Origin: Roseomonas sp.
Lineage (GTDB): Bacteria; Pseudomonadota; Alphaproteobacteria; Acetobacterales; Acetobacteraceae
Direction of reading: 5' to 3'
DNA length: 64,000 nucleotides
NCBI GenBank assembly: GCA_020249265.1
Contig: JADCGA010000003.1
Coordinates: 55,309 to 119,308 of the forward strand
Numbering within the stretch: position 1 is the stretch's first letter; every line of letters begins with the position of its first letter. The notes below the pieces were generated by a model. The model searched no databases and was not told where the DNA came from. It was given only the letters and a program-made list of their open reading frames with translations. Made by a program: the position numbers and the translations under genes. Below, one piece after another: positions 56,765 to 64,000 of this stretch.

Positions 56765-58279
56765 TCACGCACCCTTCCCACGCCCGCCCGAAAACGCCAC
56801 CAGCACAATCGCCACCGCCGACGCGGCGGTAAACAGCCCGAACCCATTCACATAGCCAATCATCGCCGCCTGACGCGCGATCTCGCTGCTCATCTTCGCC
56901 AGTTCCGGCACCGTTTCCATGCCAAAACCACCCATGGACCCCGGCAATTGCAGCGTGCGATTGTAAGGCGAGATCATTTCCGTCATCCGGCTGTAATTCG
57001 CCGCGCCCGAGCGGATAATCTCCGCCACACTCAGCGAAATGAACAGGCTTGATCCAATATTGCGCAGCAAATGGAACATCGCCATGGCTTCCGGCAGATG
57101 CTCCCGATCCAGCGTCTTGAAGGTCAACACCGTCAGCGGCACCCAGATGATGCCAACGGAAATGCCTTGCAGCACGGCGTTCCACAGCAGCGCTTCTTCG
57201 CTGACATTCAAATCAAAACTCATCAGCCAAAGCCCGGCGGCTACCATGGCGGCGAAGCCTATCGCCATGCCAATCCGCGGGTCCCAGCGGCCAATCAGGA
57301 AGGTCAGCGCGAAGCCAATGGTGCCGCCAATGCCGCGAAAGCCAACGATTTCCCCAATCACGCTATCCGGATAGCCGGCATATTGCTGCAACAGCGATGG
57401 CAGCAGCACAATCGGCGTGAAATTCACCATGCCATAGATGAACACGAGCAAAAGCCCTATGGCGTAATTCCTATCCAGCAACAGGCGCAAATTCAAAAAG
57501 GGCTGCTTCGCCGTCAGGCTATGCGCGACGAAAACATAAAACGCCAAGGCAGCGATGATGGTTTCTATGATGATCTCATTCGATTCATACCAATCCAAGC
57601 GCTGCCCGCGTGAGAGGATCAATTGCACGCAGGAAATCGCGACGGTCAGTGCCAGAAACCCGGTCCAATCCAGCGGCACGGGCTTGCTGGACTCATCTTC
57701 CGGCAGCGTCGCCCAAAGCGCGAAGGTGGCCAGCACGCCCGCCGGCACAATCATATAAAAAGCCCAGCGCCAGCCATAAGCTTCAGCCAATTGCCCGCCG
57801 AATACCGGGCCGATCACCGGCCCCAACACCACGGTCATGCCGAAGATGGAGCTTACCAACCCCGCCTGCTTGCGCGGGAAACTATCCAGCACAATCGCAT
57901 TCGCCAAAGGAATGACCGGCGCGCCGATGCCGCCCTGCACAATGCGCCACAGCACCACGGTCTCCAGCGATTCCGCCTGCCCCACCAGATAGGTCGCGAC
58001 GGTGAAGCCGGCCACGCAGAACAGCATCACCTTGCGGCGGCCCGAACGCGCCACCAGCCAACCTGTCATGGGCGTTATAATCGCGGTGGCCAGGATATTG
58101 AAGGTGGTGGTCCAGGCGATTTCATCCGCCGTCGCGGCCAGGCTGCCCTGCATTTGCGGCAGCAGCGTTGAAGCCACCAGCAGCGTGGTTGCGTAAAGCG
58201 TTGCCCCCATCACCACCGCCGCCAGGATCAGACAGCGGCGCGTGACCGACAATTCCAATATCGGGTTGGTTTCCGACAT
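56765..58279 (-). CDS. DHA2 family MFS efflux transporter (EmrB-like)
   Basis: A 504-residue, 14-segment major-facilitator drug:proton antiporter. Seen are TADEIAWTTTFNILATAI, WLVARSGRRKVML (motif A), and VVLGPVIGPVFGGQLAEAYG (motif C). It ends head-on against the esterase gene, whose stop is adjacent. It is divergent from an HlyD-type adaptor gene, with which it should form an EmrAB-like pump. The start at 58279 (MSETNP) fits the family; a longer frame to 58342 is less likely. Confidence 0.92.
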   Translation of the reverse strand: MSETNPILELSVTRRCLILAAVVMGATLYATTLLVASTLLPQMQGSLAATADEIAWTTTFNILATAIITPMTGWLVARSGRRKVMLFCVAGFTVATYLVGQAESLETVVLWRIVQGGIGAPVIPLANAIVLDSFPRKQAGLVSSIFGMTVVLGPVIGPVFGGQLAEAYGWRWAFYMIVPAGVLATFALWATLPEDESSKPVPLDWTGFLALTVAISCVQLILSRGQRLDWYESNEIIIETIIAALAFYVFVAHSLTAKQPFLNLRLLLDRNYAIGLLLVFIYGMVNFTPIVLLPSLLQQYAGYPDSVIGEIVGFRGIGGTIGFALTFLIGRWDPRIGMAIGFAAMVAAGLWLMSFDLNVSEEALLWNAVLQGISVGIIWVPLTVLTFKTLDREHLPEAMAMFHLLRNIGSSLFISLSVAEIIRSGAANYSRMTEMISPYNRTLQLPGSMGGFGMETVPELAKMSSEIARQAAMIGYVNGFGLFTAASAVAIVLVAFSGGRGKGA

Positions 58280-58435
58280 CAGAGCGGTTTTCGCCGATAA
58301 ATGTCCCGCAAGCCTATGGCGGACATGGCCTTTTCCTGCCAAGCTGAGGATGATGAGGGAACGAATACTGCCAAGTCTTGGCGCCGGTGGCGAGCCTATC
58401 TTAAGCCCCTCCGATACGCCCAGGGGCTATTGACC

Positions 58436-59521
58436 ATGCAGGGCCGGCTTTTGCGCCTTGTGCTGCTGGTGGGCGTGCCCACCCTGGCGCTGCTGGTGGC
58501 GATTGGCTTTTGGCTGACCGGCGGGCGCTACATCACCACCGAAAACGCCTATGTCCGCGCTGATATCGTGCAGATTGCCCCCGAAGTTGCCGGCCGCATC
58601 ACGGAAGTGCTGGTGCGCGACCATGCGCGCGTGGCCGCCGGCGCCGTGCTGGTGCGCCTTGACCCCGCCCCCTTCCGCCTGGCGCTGGAAAAGGCCGAGG
58701 CTGAGTTGGATTCCGCCCGCACACTGGTTGAACTCTCCCGCGCGACCTATCAGGAAACCCAGGGCGAAATGGCAGAGCTGGAAAAGCGCGTGGCCTTCCT
58801 GGCGCGCCAGGCGCGCCGGCAAGAAGAATTGGCCAGCCGCGGCATCGCCCCCACCGCGCGCATGGAAGAAACCCAATATGACGCTCAGGTAGCGCAGGAC
58901 AGGATAAATGTGCTGCGCCAGCGCCTGGTGCGCCTTTTGACCACGCTGAAGGGCGATGCGGATTTGCCGGTGGATGACCACCCCCAAGTGCGGGAGAAAA
59001 TGGCCGAACGCGACCGCGCCGCACTGGATTTGGCACGCACGGAGATAAAGGCGCCGACTGGCGGCACGGTGGTGAATTTGCGCCTGCAAGTGGGCGAGCA
59101 ATTGCGTGCGGCGACCCCGATTTTCGCGCTGGTTTCAGATAGCCGCCCCTGGGTGGATGCGAATTTGAAGGAAACCACACTGACCCATGTGGCGGTGGGC
59201 CAGCGCGTGGATGTGGTGCTGGATATCTACCCGAATGTGACCTGGAAGGGCGTGGTGGAAAGCATCAGCCCGGCAACGGGGGCGGAATTCGCCATTCTGC
59301 CGCCGCAAAATGCCTCAGGCAATTGGGTGAAGGTGGTGCAGCGCCTGCCCGTGCGCATCCGCCTTGAACCGCATGAGGGCGAACCCCCCTTGCGCGCCGG
59401 CGTGACCGCGACGGTTTCGATTGATACCGGGCGCGGGCGGAGTATTGCGGATGTGGTGACGGGGTTTTTTGACTTGTTCAGGGTCTCTTCACCGCGTGAG
59501 CACGCGGCGAAAAGCCCCTGA
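58436..59521 (+). CDS. HlyD/EmrA family membrane-fusion protein
   Basis: Periplasmic adaptor, 361 residues: one N-terminal membrane segment (VLLVGVPTLALLVAIGFWL), the EmrA-like YITTENAYVRADIVQIAPEVAGRI biotinyl-lipoyl half followed by a coiled-coil hairpin (residues ~95-195), then the second lipoyl half RTEIKAPTGGTVVNLRLQVG and a beta-barrel. ATG at 58436 is preferred: a start at 58301 is also in frame but would leave only 21 nt to the divergent MFS start and no promoter room. Confidence 0.88.
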   Translation: MQGRLLRLVLLVGVPTLALLVAIGFWLTGGRYITTENAYVRADIVQIAPEVAGRITEVLVRDHARVAAGAVLVRLDPAPFRLALEKAEAELDSARTLVELSRATYQETQGEMAELEKRVAFLARQARRQEELASRGIAPTARMEETQYDAQVAQDRINVLRQRLVRLLTTLKGDADLPVDDHPQVREKMAERDRAALDLARTEIKAPTGGTVVNLRLQVGEQLRAATPIFALVSDSRPWVDANLKETTLTHVAVGQRVDVVLDIYPNVTWKGVVESISPATGAEFAILPPQNASGNWVKVVQRLPVRIRLEPHEGEPPLRAGVTATVSIDTGRGRSIADVVTGFFDLFRVSSPREHAAKSP

Positions 59522-59535
59522 ACCATTTTTGGGTG

Positions 59536-59579
59536 GCATTTTCCGAGCCGCCAAGTGATTCCACTTGGCTTGAAAATGC
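59536..59579. terminator. Two-tier hairpin between convergent genes
   Basis: Outer arms GCATTTTC (59536-59543) and GAAAATGC (59572-59579) enclose inner arms GCCAAGTG (59550-59557) and CACTTGGC (59562-59569). It lies between hlyD-like (+) and higA-like (-) stops, a place for a bidirectional terminator, but no T-run follows on either side. Confidence 0.45.
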
Positions 59580-59615
59580 TCAGGGGGAAGGCGGAGGCGG
59601 CGGGGGCGCGTTAGG

Positions 59616-59951
59616 CTAGCCCCTGGCCCGGTTTTCGCCCTTGGCCTTGGGCGCTTTGAAGGGCGCCACCTGGATTTCACCCGCGCGCTGGCGGGCGCGC
59701 GCAATGTCAAAACTGCCCTGCATGCGCAGCAAAGTATCCATGGAAACGCCGAAGGCTTTTTCGACCCTGATCGCCATTTCGGGCGAAAGGGCGGCGCGTT
59801 CATTCAGCAACGCCGAAAGCGCGGGGCGCGTGACGCCCAGCACCTTGGCCGCTTCCGTGACGGAAAGCCCGTGGGGGTCAATGACTTCATGCTTGATGAA
59901 GCCACCGGGATGGGCGGGGTTTTTCAGGCGGATGGGTTGCGCGTTGGTCAT
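59616..59951 (-). CDS. higA: HigA family antitoxin
   Basis: A 111-residue XRE-type helix-turn-helix protein of the HigA/VapI group: NPAHPGGFIKHEVIDPHGLS, then TEAAKVLGVTRPALSALLNE (HTH, residues ~35-55), AIRVEKAFGVSMDTLLRMQ. The basic C-terminal tail (FKAPKAKGENRARG) is an extra. The ATG at 59951 has an AAGGA site 8 nt upstream; a TTG at 59966 overlapping the toxin stop is less likely. Neutralises and represses with the upstream toxin. Confidence 0.9.
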   Translation of the reverse strand: MTNAQPIRLKNPAHPGGFIKHEVIDPHGLSVTEAAKVLGVTRPALSALLNERAALSPEMAIRVEKAFGVSMDTLLRMQGSFDIARARQRAGEIQVAPFKAPKAKGENRARG

Positions 59952-59962
59952 TGCTGCGTCCT

Positions 59963-60253
59963 TCAATGGTAATCCTCATAGTCCAGGTTGATAATTTCAA
60001 TTTCCGTCTGATCAATCCTGAAGGTGAGGCGCCAATTCTTTGTGACTGAAAGGCTCCATTCCCCTTTGCGATCACCGGTCAATTGATGCGCCTTCCAGCT
60101 TGGCATGCTGCGCAATTCATCTTCCCGCGCCATGTCTTGCAGGAAGGAAATCATGCGCCGCAATTTGGGCACCACAGAAGGTTGAAGGCCGGAAGCATCA
60201 TCATCTTCGATGAAGCGCCGCAGGCCCTTGTGCAGCACATTGCGGATTTTCAT
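59963..60253 (-). CDS. higB: HigB/RelE family toxin
   Basis: A 96-residue RelE-superfamily (HigB) ribosome-dependent mRNA interferase. Family features are HKGLRRFIEDDDASGL, the RSMPSWKAHQLTGDRKGEWS block and VTKNWRLTFRIDQTEIEIIN ending in LDYEDYH. It precedes its antitoxin by 11 nt, the toxin-first order typical of hig modules. Confidence 0.92.
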   Translation of the reverse strand: MKIRNVLHKGLRRFIEDDDASGLQPSVVPKLRRMISFLQDMAREDELRSMPSWKAHQLTGDRKGEWSLSVTKNWRLTFRIDQTEIEIINLDYEDYH

Positions 60254-60261
60254 CGTGCTGG

Positions 60262-60290
60262 AAACTAGCGCTACAGCCTGCGAATGTCAA
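60262..60290 (-). promoter_or_regulatory. Promoter of higBA
   Basis: On the minus strand a perfect -35 TTGACA (60285-60290) and a -10-like TAGTTT (60262-60267) with a 17-nt spacer lie just upstream of the higB start. Confidence 0.5.
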
Positions 60291-60443
60291 GTGTAACTTT
60301 ACGGGCGACGGGCGCAGCTTTGCTCATGACGCCGCAGCGCGGTTATCTTTCCCTTAGTGCGCCCGCTTGGCAAAGCCTGATTGCGGGGGGTGGCTAAGGT
60401 CGGGCTTGCGCCCCATCATGCGCTGCAAGAGGAAATCCAAACC

Positions 60444-61229
60444 ATGTCCGCCGCCGCCCTCCCCGAAATCCGCGAAGCGGAAGCCCCGCCCGATATTGCC
60501 GCGATTTATGCCGCGTTGAATGAGGGTATCGGCATTGGCCAAGTGAACCTCATTTGGCGCCACGCGGCGGCCTTGCCTGGTGTGCTTGATTGGCTTTGGG
60601 CGCAGGCGGCGCCGGCGCTTGCTTCCGGCGTGGCGGCGGCGGCGCGGGATCGCATTACTGCTGCCATTACCCTGCCCGCGCCCCCGAAAGCGCCTTCCGC
60701 TGTACCGGCGGGCATTAGGGCGCTGATTGAGGTGTATCATCGCGGCAATGCGACAAATCTTGGCCTGCTGACAGCGATATTGCTGCGTCATCAGGGCATG
60801 GCACCTGGTGCGCCGATGCTGCCAGCCCCGCGCGGCCCAATGCTGCCCGCCCCACCAGCTTTACCGCGTTTGGCGATCTTGCCTGCGGCGCTACAGGTGC
60901 AAATTCGGACATTGACCGCGGCGCATGGGCTTTCAGATGGCGCGGTGGTGCCAAGCCTTTATGTGCATCTGGCGTTATGGCCGGATTTTCTGACGGGCCT
61001 GCCCGATATGCTGGCGCCCTTGCGCGCCCAGGCGGGCCTGACGCATTGGCGTGACGCGGCGGTAGAAGCCGCGCGCGATACTGCGCCGGGGCTTATCGCA
61101 GCCCTTGGCCCTGCCCCTGCCGCGCCAGCGGCCTTGCCGGAATTCCTCGCACGGCTTGATGTTTTTGTGCGTGAGGTAATCCCCGGCATGGTCCCCGTCG
61201 GCATATTCTTGCGTCGGGTGCCCACCTAA
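60444..61229 (+). CDS. DehI-like halocarboxylic acid dehydrogenase/dehalogenase family protein
   Basis: A 261-residue, Ala/Pro-rich helical protein. The N-terminal pattern PPDIAAIYAALNEGIGIGQVN followed by LIWRHAAALPGVLDW resembles the DehI (DL-2-haloacid dehalogenase) family, whose repeats carry an IYADI..-N-WRHLA-PG signature. The catalytic residues cannot be placed with confidence, so function stays open. ATG at 60444 has an AGAGGAAA site. No partner genes; followed by a REP-like hairpin. (The quoted pattern is split to short landmarks.). Confidence 0.65.
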   Translation: MSAAALPEIREAEAPPDIAAIYAALNEGIGIGQVNLIWRHAAALPGVLDWLWAQAAPALASGVAAAARDRITAAITLPAPPKAPSAVPAGIRALIEVYHRGNATNLGLLTAILLRHQGMAPGAPMLPAPRGPMLPAPPALPRLAILPAALQVQIRTLTAAHGLSDGAVVPSLYVHLALWPDFLTGLPDMLAPLRAQAGLTHWRDAAVEAARDTAPGLIAALGPAPAAPAALPEFLARLDVFVREVIPGMVPVGIFLRRVPT

Positions 61230-61240
61230 AGTCCCGGGTT

Positions 61241-61289
61241 CCAAGGGCCTCACGGCCCTTGGCGGGTGGGTGCGGGAGGGCAGAGCCCT
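61241..61289. repeat. REP-like palindromic unit
   Basis: A perfect 9-bp stem CCAAGGGCC/GGCCCTTGG with TCAC loop (61241-61262), followed by a smaller AGGGC-AGA-GCCCT stem (61277-61289). No T-run. It sits after the DehI-like gene and may end or protect that transcript. Confidence 0.5.
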
Positions 61290-61434
61290 ACCGCCATTCC
61301 AATTTTTCAGGATAGCTAACGGCGGTTACTTGACAAAATCCCAAAACCATGCCTGCACTCTCCTTGCTCCGGCGTTCAGCTATTGAACCTTGAGAACAGA
61401 TGATGTGTGCAGGCTTACCGCTGTGGAGGAAACC

Positions 61435-63714
61435 TTGGCGAACTCCCTTCTGATACCGTTAATTCTTGGACCGATCTCCGTTTTGAGCCCAACCGTCAAG
61501 GTGATCGGGGCCTTGAGCGGTGCGACGGTAGACCTGTTCCGCAATGGACAGGTACTCGGTTCAGACGTTGCCGACGACACTGGTTGCGCAAACATCGACG
61601 TCGCGGGGCTCAACCTTGCAGTGGGCGACCAGCTTTACACACGGCAGATCAAAGGCCCCGAGCAAAGCCCCTTCAGCACGGTCCCGGAGATCGTCATCGG
61701 GACTCCCCAAAAGCTCTCGCCGCTCATCTTCCTCAGCAAGGTGCACAGCTGCGCGGACGTCGTTCTCTTGGGAGGATGCGCCATTGGCGCTTCGATCGAG
61801 ATCAGGCACAACGGTGCAGTCATCGGCGGGGCTCAGGCCTTCGCGCCGGAAACACTGGTGCCGATCTTAGTTGGCGGCATACTCCCGGTCGGCCAGACCA
61901 TCACCGCTCAACAGACGTTGCAAGGCAAGACGTCAACGCCGACGCCCAGCCTTCCCATAGCCCCGTTCCCGGCGCTCGATCGGACCCCGCCTACCCCGAC
62001 AATCCTTGAACCTGTCTACGACTGCGACACTATGGTTGTCGTGACCGACATCGTAGACGGACTTGCGACCGAACTCGTGATCGACGGTAACTCAAACAGC
62101 TACCCGACCGCGGGCGGCGCTGTAGCACTCGGCACCCACCGCCTGACCGCGGGGCAGACGATCACCGCCAGGCAATGGAGTCGAATATGCAAGGTCGAAA
62201 GTGCCATTTCGAACAAGGTGGGGGTGCGCAAGCTCAACGCCAAGGCGCTGCCGACACCCAAAATCCATGAGCCGATCTGCCCTGACCAGCGGACGATCGA
62301 GATCTCGGGGCTGCGCCCTGGAGCAATGATCTCGATCTTCGCGGGGCTGAACAGCGGTCAGCAGACCCTTGTGGGCCAGGCCACGGCTGCATCCTCAACT
62401 CAGGTCTTCCAGCTCCCGCCGAACATCGATGTCGAACCTGGCAAGAGCCCCGACTATCTTGTGGCCGAGCAGAGTCAGTGCGGTTTCACAAACCCCACCT
62501 CGCTTAAGGCGCCGATCACCATGATCCGTGCGTCCAACACACCTGGCTTCGGTCCAATCTTCGAGTGCGCCCGTGGAATCTTGGTGTCCGCTCCCATCAG
62601 CACGACCATCCGCCTGACCTCGGATGACCCGACGACGCCTGTCCTTTCGCGCCCCGTCTTGATTACCGACACCGGCACTGGACTGTCATTCACGGAAGTG
62701 TTCGTTGTTCTGTACAGGCCCTTGATCGCTGGCGAGACAGTGACGGTTTCTGCAACCGGCTGCATGGCCGACGCTGGCAAGACCAGCTCGCGCAGAGTTC
62801 AACCCATCGCCGCGTTGAGTCGCCACAGGATCATGTCCCCTGTCCGGGCACATCACACGAGTGTCTGGGTCGTCGATGTGATTCCGGGCTCTCAAGTCCA
62901 CGTGTTCATCAACAACAAATGGCGTAACCGGGTCGAGGCGTACGAGTCGGCGGTCGAAGTGCCTGTTGGCTTGCTGCAAGAAGACGACGTCGTCACCGCT
63001 CTCTACACGATCTGTGCGGCGGTCGCCCCGATCACAGATCCTGGCGTGGTCGTCACGCTTGGCGATTTGAACGTCGAGCATCAGCCAAAACCTATCGTCC
63101 GAGGCGCCTCACCAAGTATGCTGACGATAGTCGCGAAAGATCAAGACTCGGGGCGCCCGGTCTACGGAACGTTCGTGATGCCGAACGGCACGTCGCAGAC
63201 CACGAACGAGAAGTTCTCGTACACCTTCCCTTTGGGTCAAGGCGCCGGACCAATTACCGTCAGAGCGCCCGGATACAAGCCCAAGACCATCGGCTGGGAG
63301 CTTGTCGACCCGGCGCCGGTGGCCCCGCCAGAGGGCCATCTTCGTCTGAACCTCGTAAATTATACCGGAAAAGTTGTTACTAAAGTCGAATGGTACGTCG
63401 CAGTCGACGGTGCGAATGGGTACGTCGTCGATCGCGAGTACAAAGGTCCCAGCGTCACTCACAAGTTCGTCAAGGCGAATCCAGGCGTGCAGCAGCGCTT
63501 TTACGTGGACTGCAACGTCACTTTGGGATCCGAAGCGGACGAGGTCAAGCTATCGCAGCTGTTTCTCTACGGCGACCCCGTGGACTACGTGGCCGTCGAC
63601 ATAGACATGGCAAGGACAGTCAACCTCGCCGTTGAAGCCCTCATCGTGTTCAACGAGACAACCAAGCAATACGATAAACCAGCGTACTTCGTGCGAGTGG
63701 CGTCGTTCGGTTAG
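61435..63714 (+). CDS. Ig-like repeat protein of unknown function, atypical codon use
   Basis: A 759-residue protein I do not recognise by name. It is built of about six beta-sandwich repeats of ~85-95 residues (starting near residues 14, 92, 185, 271, 367 and 460), each with a Pro-rich start, often a cysteine, a V-x-V-x-x-x-x-G-A/S-x-V/I-x-I/V strand, then an AG-x-x-V/I-T-x-x-Q-like end and a second cysteine. A further domain (~551-630) has carboxypeptidase-regulatory-like features (RPVYGTFVMPNG); the last ~125 residues form a separate beta-rich domain ending YFVRVASFG. No signal peptide or anchor. The TTG at 61435 is chosen for its TGGAGGA site at 5 nt spacing; upstream TTG/GTG codons are possible. 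Asp is mostly GAC, unlike the neighbouring genes (GAT), pointing to transfer. Confidence 0.75.
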   Translation: MANSLLIPLILGPISVLSPTVKVIGALSGATVDLFRNGQVLGSDVADDTGCANIDVAGLNLAVGDQLYTRQIKGPEQSPFSTVPEIVIGTPQKLSPLIFLSKVHSCADVVLLGGCAIGASIEIRHNGAVIGGAQAFAPETLVPILVGGILPVGQTITAQQTLQGKTSTPTPSLPIAPFPALDRTPPTPTILEPVYDCDTMVVVTDIVDGLATELVIDGNSNSYPTAGGAVALGTHRLTAGQTITARQWSRICKVESAISNKVGVRKLNAKALPTPKIHEPICPDQRTIEISGLRPGAMISIFAGLNSGQQTLVGQATAASSTQVFQLPPNIDVEPGKSPDYLVAEQSQCGFTNPTSLKAPITMIRASNTPGFGPIFECARGILVSAPISTTIRLTSDDPTTPVLSRPVLITDTGTGLSFTEVFVVLYRPLIAGETVTVSATGCMADAGKTSSRRVQPIAALSRHRIMSPVRAHHTSVWVVDVIPGSQVHVFINNKWRNRVEAYESAVEVPVGLLQEDDVVTALYTICAAVAPITDPGVVVTLGDLNVEHQPKPIVRGASPSMLTIVAKDQDSGRPVYGTFVMPNGTSQTTNEKFSYTFPLGQGAGPITVRAPGYKPKTIGWELVDPAPVAPPEGHLRLNLVNYTGKVVTKVEWYVAVDGANGYVVDREYKGPSVTHKFVKANPGVQQRFYVDCNVTLGSEADEVKLSQLFLYGDPVDYVAVDIDMARTVNLAVEALIVFNETTKQYDKPAYFVRVASFG

Positions 63715-63923
63715 ATGTTTAGTCCCGATTTTTTTCGACGAAAGAACAGATAGGATCCGCCAGAGCCGGTTCGCTTCAAGCTGACGCAAAGAGCTTCGTA
63801 TCATCGCGAGCGAAGCGCGTTCAGTATCAACCTTGCCAGCGCAATGCTGTCATTAAAGGCAGAGAACTGGCTCGGTTTATTTGAACATTTCCTGGGCGTT
63901 TCCTAAGTGGCTTCCTGCCTTGG
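63715..63923. other. Gap between Ig-like gene and transposase end
   Basis: About 210 nt without a gene. A T-run (TTTTTTT) shortly after the Ig-like stop could help end transcription but no clear stem precedes it. The right part is probably the IS element's terminal non-coding end. Confidence 0.4.
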
Positions 63924-64000
63924 TTAGGCCGCCATCGGGATTGATGGCCGCACGTTGAAATAGGCCTCGTCCGGCGTCTGCCGGTCAAGGCTCGAATGGG
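63924..64000 (-). CDS. IS3-type transposase, C-terminal end (runs off the window)
   Basis: The minus strand from the window edge reads HSSLDRQTPDEAYFNV then RPSIPMAA and stop, the well-known C-terminus of IS3-family orfB transposases (integrase core, ...PHSSLD..TP..AYF). Only the last 24 codons lie inside; whether the element is intact cannot be seen. Confidence 0.8.
   Translation of the reverse strand, partial: HSSLDRQTPDEAYFNVRPSIPMAA

Noticed and set aside
1..64000. CRISPR arrays, tRNA or rRNA genes, prophage
   Set aside because: No repeat-spacer pattern, cloverleaf-like sequence, rRNA core or phage structural gene was seen.

Overview
The window looks like a chromosomal segment of a GC-rich alphaproteobacterium, most likely Acetobacteraceae/Rhodospirillales. 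The signs are a full alphaproteobacterial cell-division (dcw) cluster preceded by mraZ and the RNase P RNA gene, a CtrA response regulator beside ftsZ, the rpsF-rpsR-DUF2232-rplI order, a lone Bug/TctC binding protein, and coding DNA that strongly prefers GAT for Asp and GAA for Glu. The family-level placement is inference.

Layout. 0.1-5.3 kb: a complete peptide/nickel-type ABC importer operon (binding protein, two permeases, two ATPases). 5.4-7.4 kb: an orphan HyfB/NuoL-like membrane subunit, followed by a transposase remnant. 7.8-10.5 kb (minus): hslV-hslU-ecsC-like. 10.6-13.6 kb (plus): hisB, a DUF2628-like gene, hisH, a GNAT gene and hisA, without hisF. 13.8-16.1 kb (minus): rpsF-rpsR-DUF2232-rplI. 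16.3-19.8 kb (plus): a TctC-like protein, fabD, a GNAT gene, fabG and a pterin-4a-carbinolamine dehydratase, then a second, inverted copy of the same transposase remnant.

20.3-30.8 kb is the most unusual part. Four genes on the plus strand overlap end to end: a FadL-type outer-membrane channel, a 1284-residue protein with tandem cyclase domains plus an AAA-like ATPase and a long helical tail, a large FAD oxidoreductase, and an acetoacetate-decarboxylase-like protein. A paralogue of the oxidoreductase lies convergently on the minus strand. I infer uptake and processing of a hydrophobic compound with a built-in signalling protein; no substrate can be read from the sequence.

31.2-31.6 kb: an IS5-type transposase pseudogene. 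31.8-32.2 kb: rnpB. 32.5-51.1 kb: the dcw cluster (mraZ, rsmH, ftsL, ftsI, murE, murF, mraY, murD, ftsW, murG, murC, murB, ddl, ftsQ, ftsA, ftsZ), almost all with start/stop overlaps, so one long peptidoglycan-precursor and division operon. It is followed convergently by ctrA, which in relatives controls the cell cycle.

52.4-61.2 kb is accessory metabolism: an epoxide-hydrolase-like gene, a carboxymuconolactone-decarboxylase-like gene, a Crp/Fnr regulator divergent from an FAH-family gene and a hydrolase, a divergent DHA2 MFS/HlyD efflux pair, a HigBA toxin-antitoxin pair and a DehI-like gene. 61.4-63.7 kb holds a 759-residue protein made of Ig-like repeats whose codon use differs clearly from the rest (GAC for Asp), next to an IS3-type transposase end that runs off the window; it is probably horizontally acquired.
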